NCBI RefSeq assembly: GCF_001298715.1
Contig: NZ_CDSC02000150.1
Span: 1-14,910 of the forward strand
Origin: Bathymodiolus azoricus thioautotrophic gill symbiont
GTDB taxonomy: Bacteria > Pseudomonadota > Gammaproteobacteria > PS1 > Pseudothioglobaceae
DNA: 14,910 bases
Direction of reading: 5' to 3'
The notes beneath the pieces were generated by a model. That model ran no database searches. It saw only the letters and a program-made list of their open reading frames with translations, and had not been told where the DNA came from. The position numbers were made by a program, and so were the translations under genes. Positions 14,505-14,910 of the stretch are shown here, piece by piece; position 1 is the stretch's first letter, and the number at the start of each line of letters is the position of its first letter.

Positions 14505-14849
14505 ATGGCAATAGACTTTACTCAATCTGAAATTGACATCATTAAAAAACACATTGATGAGCGCTGGCAAAAGAAAGACCATGGCGTGCATATGGGGGAT
14601 ATTGAAGTGGGGGGCGAAGAGAAACCAGTGGCAGTTTGGGAAGACGGTTACTACACTTTTGTTGTGCTCAAAATAGCAAAGGATAAGTATAAAAATATGT
14701 TTTATTTTATGCGTGACAAGCGTTTTGACACAGGCACTGACGAATATAGTGATTTGGATGAGTGCGTTGATTCTCTTATGAAAGCGCAGGCTGATTTTTC
14801 ACTTTCAAAAAACACCAAAGGCTTAAAAGTAGAAATCAATAAAGAATAA
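14505..14849 (+). CDS. Hypothetical protein, 114 residues
   Basis: I do not recognise this gene. The product is small, soluble and charged, with no signal peptide, membrane helix or cysteine motif. It begins with a helical MAIDFTQSEIDIIKKHIDERW, then an acidic/glycine turn (GDIEVGGEEKP), a strand pair around VWEDGYYTFVVLKIA, an aromatic KNMFYFMRDKRFDTG and a helical DLDECVDSLMKAQADF. It lies 20 bases after the SlyD-like gene on the same strand, so it may belong to the same transcript. The coding signal is good: 114 unbroken codons and usage like its neighbours. Confidence 0.72.
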   Translation: MAIDFTQSEIDIIKKHIDERWQKKDHGVHMGDIEVGGEEKPVAVWEDGYYTFVVLKIAKDKYKNMFYFMRDKRFDTGTDEYSDLDECVDSLMKAQADFSLSKNTKGLKVEINKE

Positions 14850-14910
14850 TTGACTATATTTTTAATGTAAAAAAATAGCCTTGATAAGGTGTAGCAATAT
14901 CCTGAAAATC
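14850..14910. other. Window end, no gene seen
   Basis: These 61 AT-rich bases follow the last stop. The only structure is a 4-bp stem CCTT-GAT-AAGG (14879-14889), too small to call. A TTGACT (14850-14855) has no matching -10 at normal spacing. Confidence 0.4.

Noticed and set aside
1..14910. Search for tRNA, rRNA, riboswitch or CRISPR
   Set aside because: No cloverleaf, rRNA-like or regularly spaced repeat pattern was seen; thiE has no TPP-riboswitch-like leader, since its upstream region is lptC coding sequence.

Overview
The window looks like chromosome from an AT-rich, chemolithotrophic, sulfur-oxidising gammaproteobacterium. The closest fit I can suggest is the SUP05/Ca. Thioglobus group and the related thiotrophic symbionts of bathymodiolin mussels and vesicomyid clams. 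The basis is the low-GC coding style, the Gram-negative LPS export genes (lptC, lptA), and a complete sulfite-to-sulfate branch: ATP sulfurylase (sat) followed by the APS reductase genes aprM-aprB-aprA. The taxonomic placement is inference from gene content. The insertion-sequence debris and defence-type genes argue against the most reduced clam-symbiont genomes.

Left part (1-3527), accessory and defence-like. The window opens inside the 3' end of an IS5-type transposase. The IS end near base 227 abuts an AAA ATPase that has lost its N-terminal half, including Walker A. This ATPase remnant and its partner, a DUF4276-type gene, each carry one apparent one-base frameshift (a G6 run at 998-1003 and a CCC at 1220-1222), so I read them as a decaying two-gene ATPase + effector module. 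Directly downstream, behind a palindromic operator-like site, lies a second and intact module of similar design: a RloA/COG1106-type ATPase and a RloB-type protein. Three bases later, probably translationally coupled, begins a 1040-residue UvrD/AddA-type helicase with a C-terminal PD-(D/E)XK nuclease.

Middle part (6649-8623), housekeeping. thiE runs leftwards and converges on the helicase with no gap. lptC and lptA run rightwards. The thiE and lptC reading frames overlap head to head by about 15 bp. LptC is about 310 residues, much longer than the usual ~190, and its C-terminal part is built from three copies of a ~60-residue module. No lptB follows lptA in this window.

Right part (8624-14910), dissimilatory sulfur oxidation. 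sat has its own extended -10 promoter. aprM, aprB and aprA follow, each with a good Shine-Dalgarno sequence. AprBA and the membrane protein AprM oxidise sulfite with AMP to APS and pass electrons towards the membrane. Sat then converts APS and pyrophosphate to sulfate and ATP. Downstream of aprA is a 161-bp MITE-like element with 20-bp terminal inverted repeats and 5-bp flanking repeats, then a strong bidirectional terminator and a stray third copy of the repeat end. The window closes with a small unknown gene, a SlyD-like FKBP isomerase and another small unknown gene.
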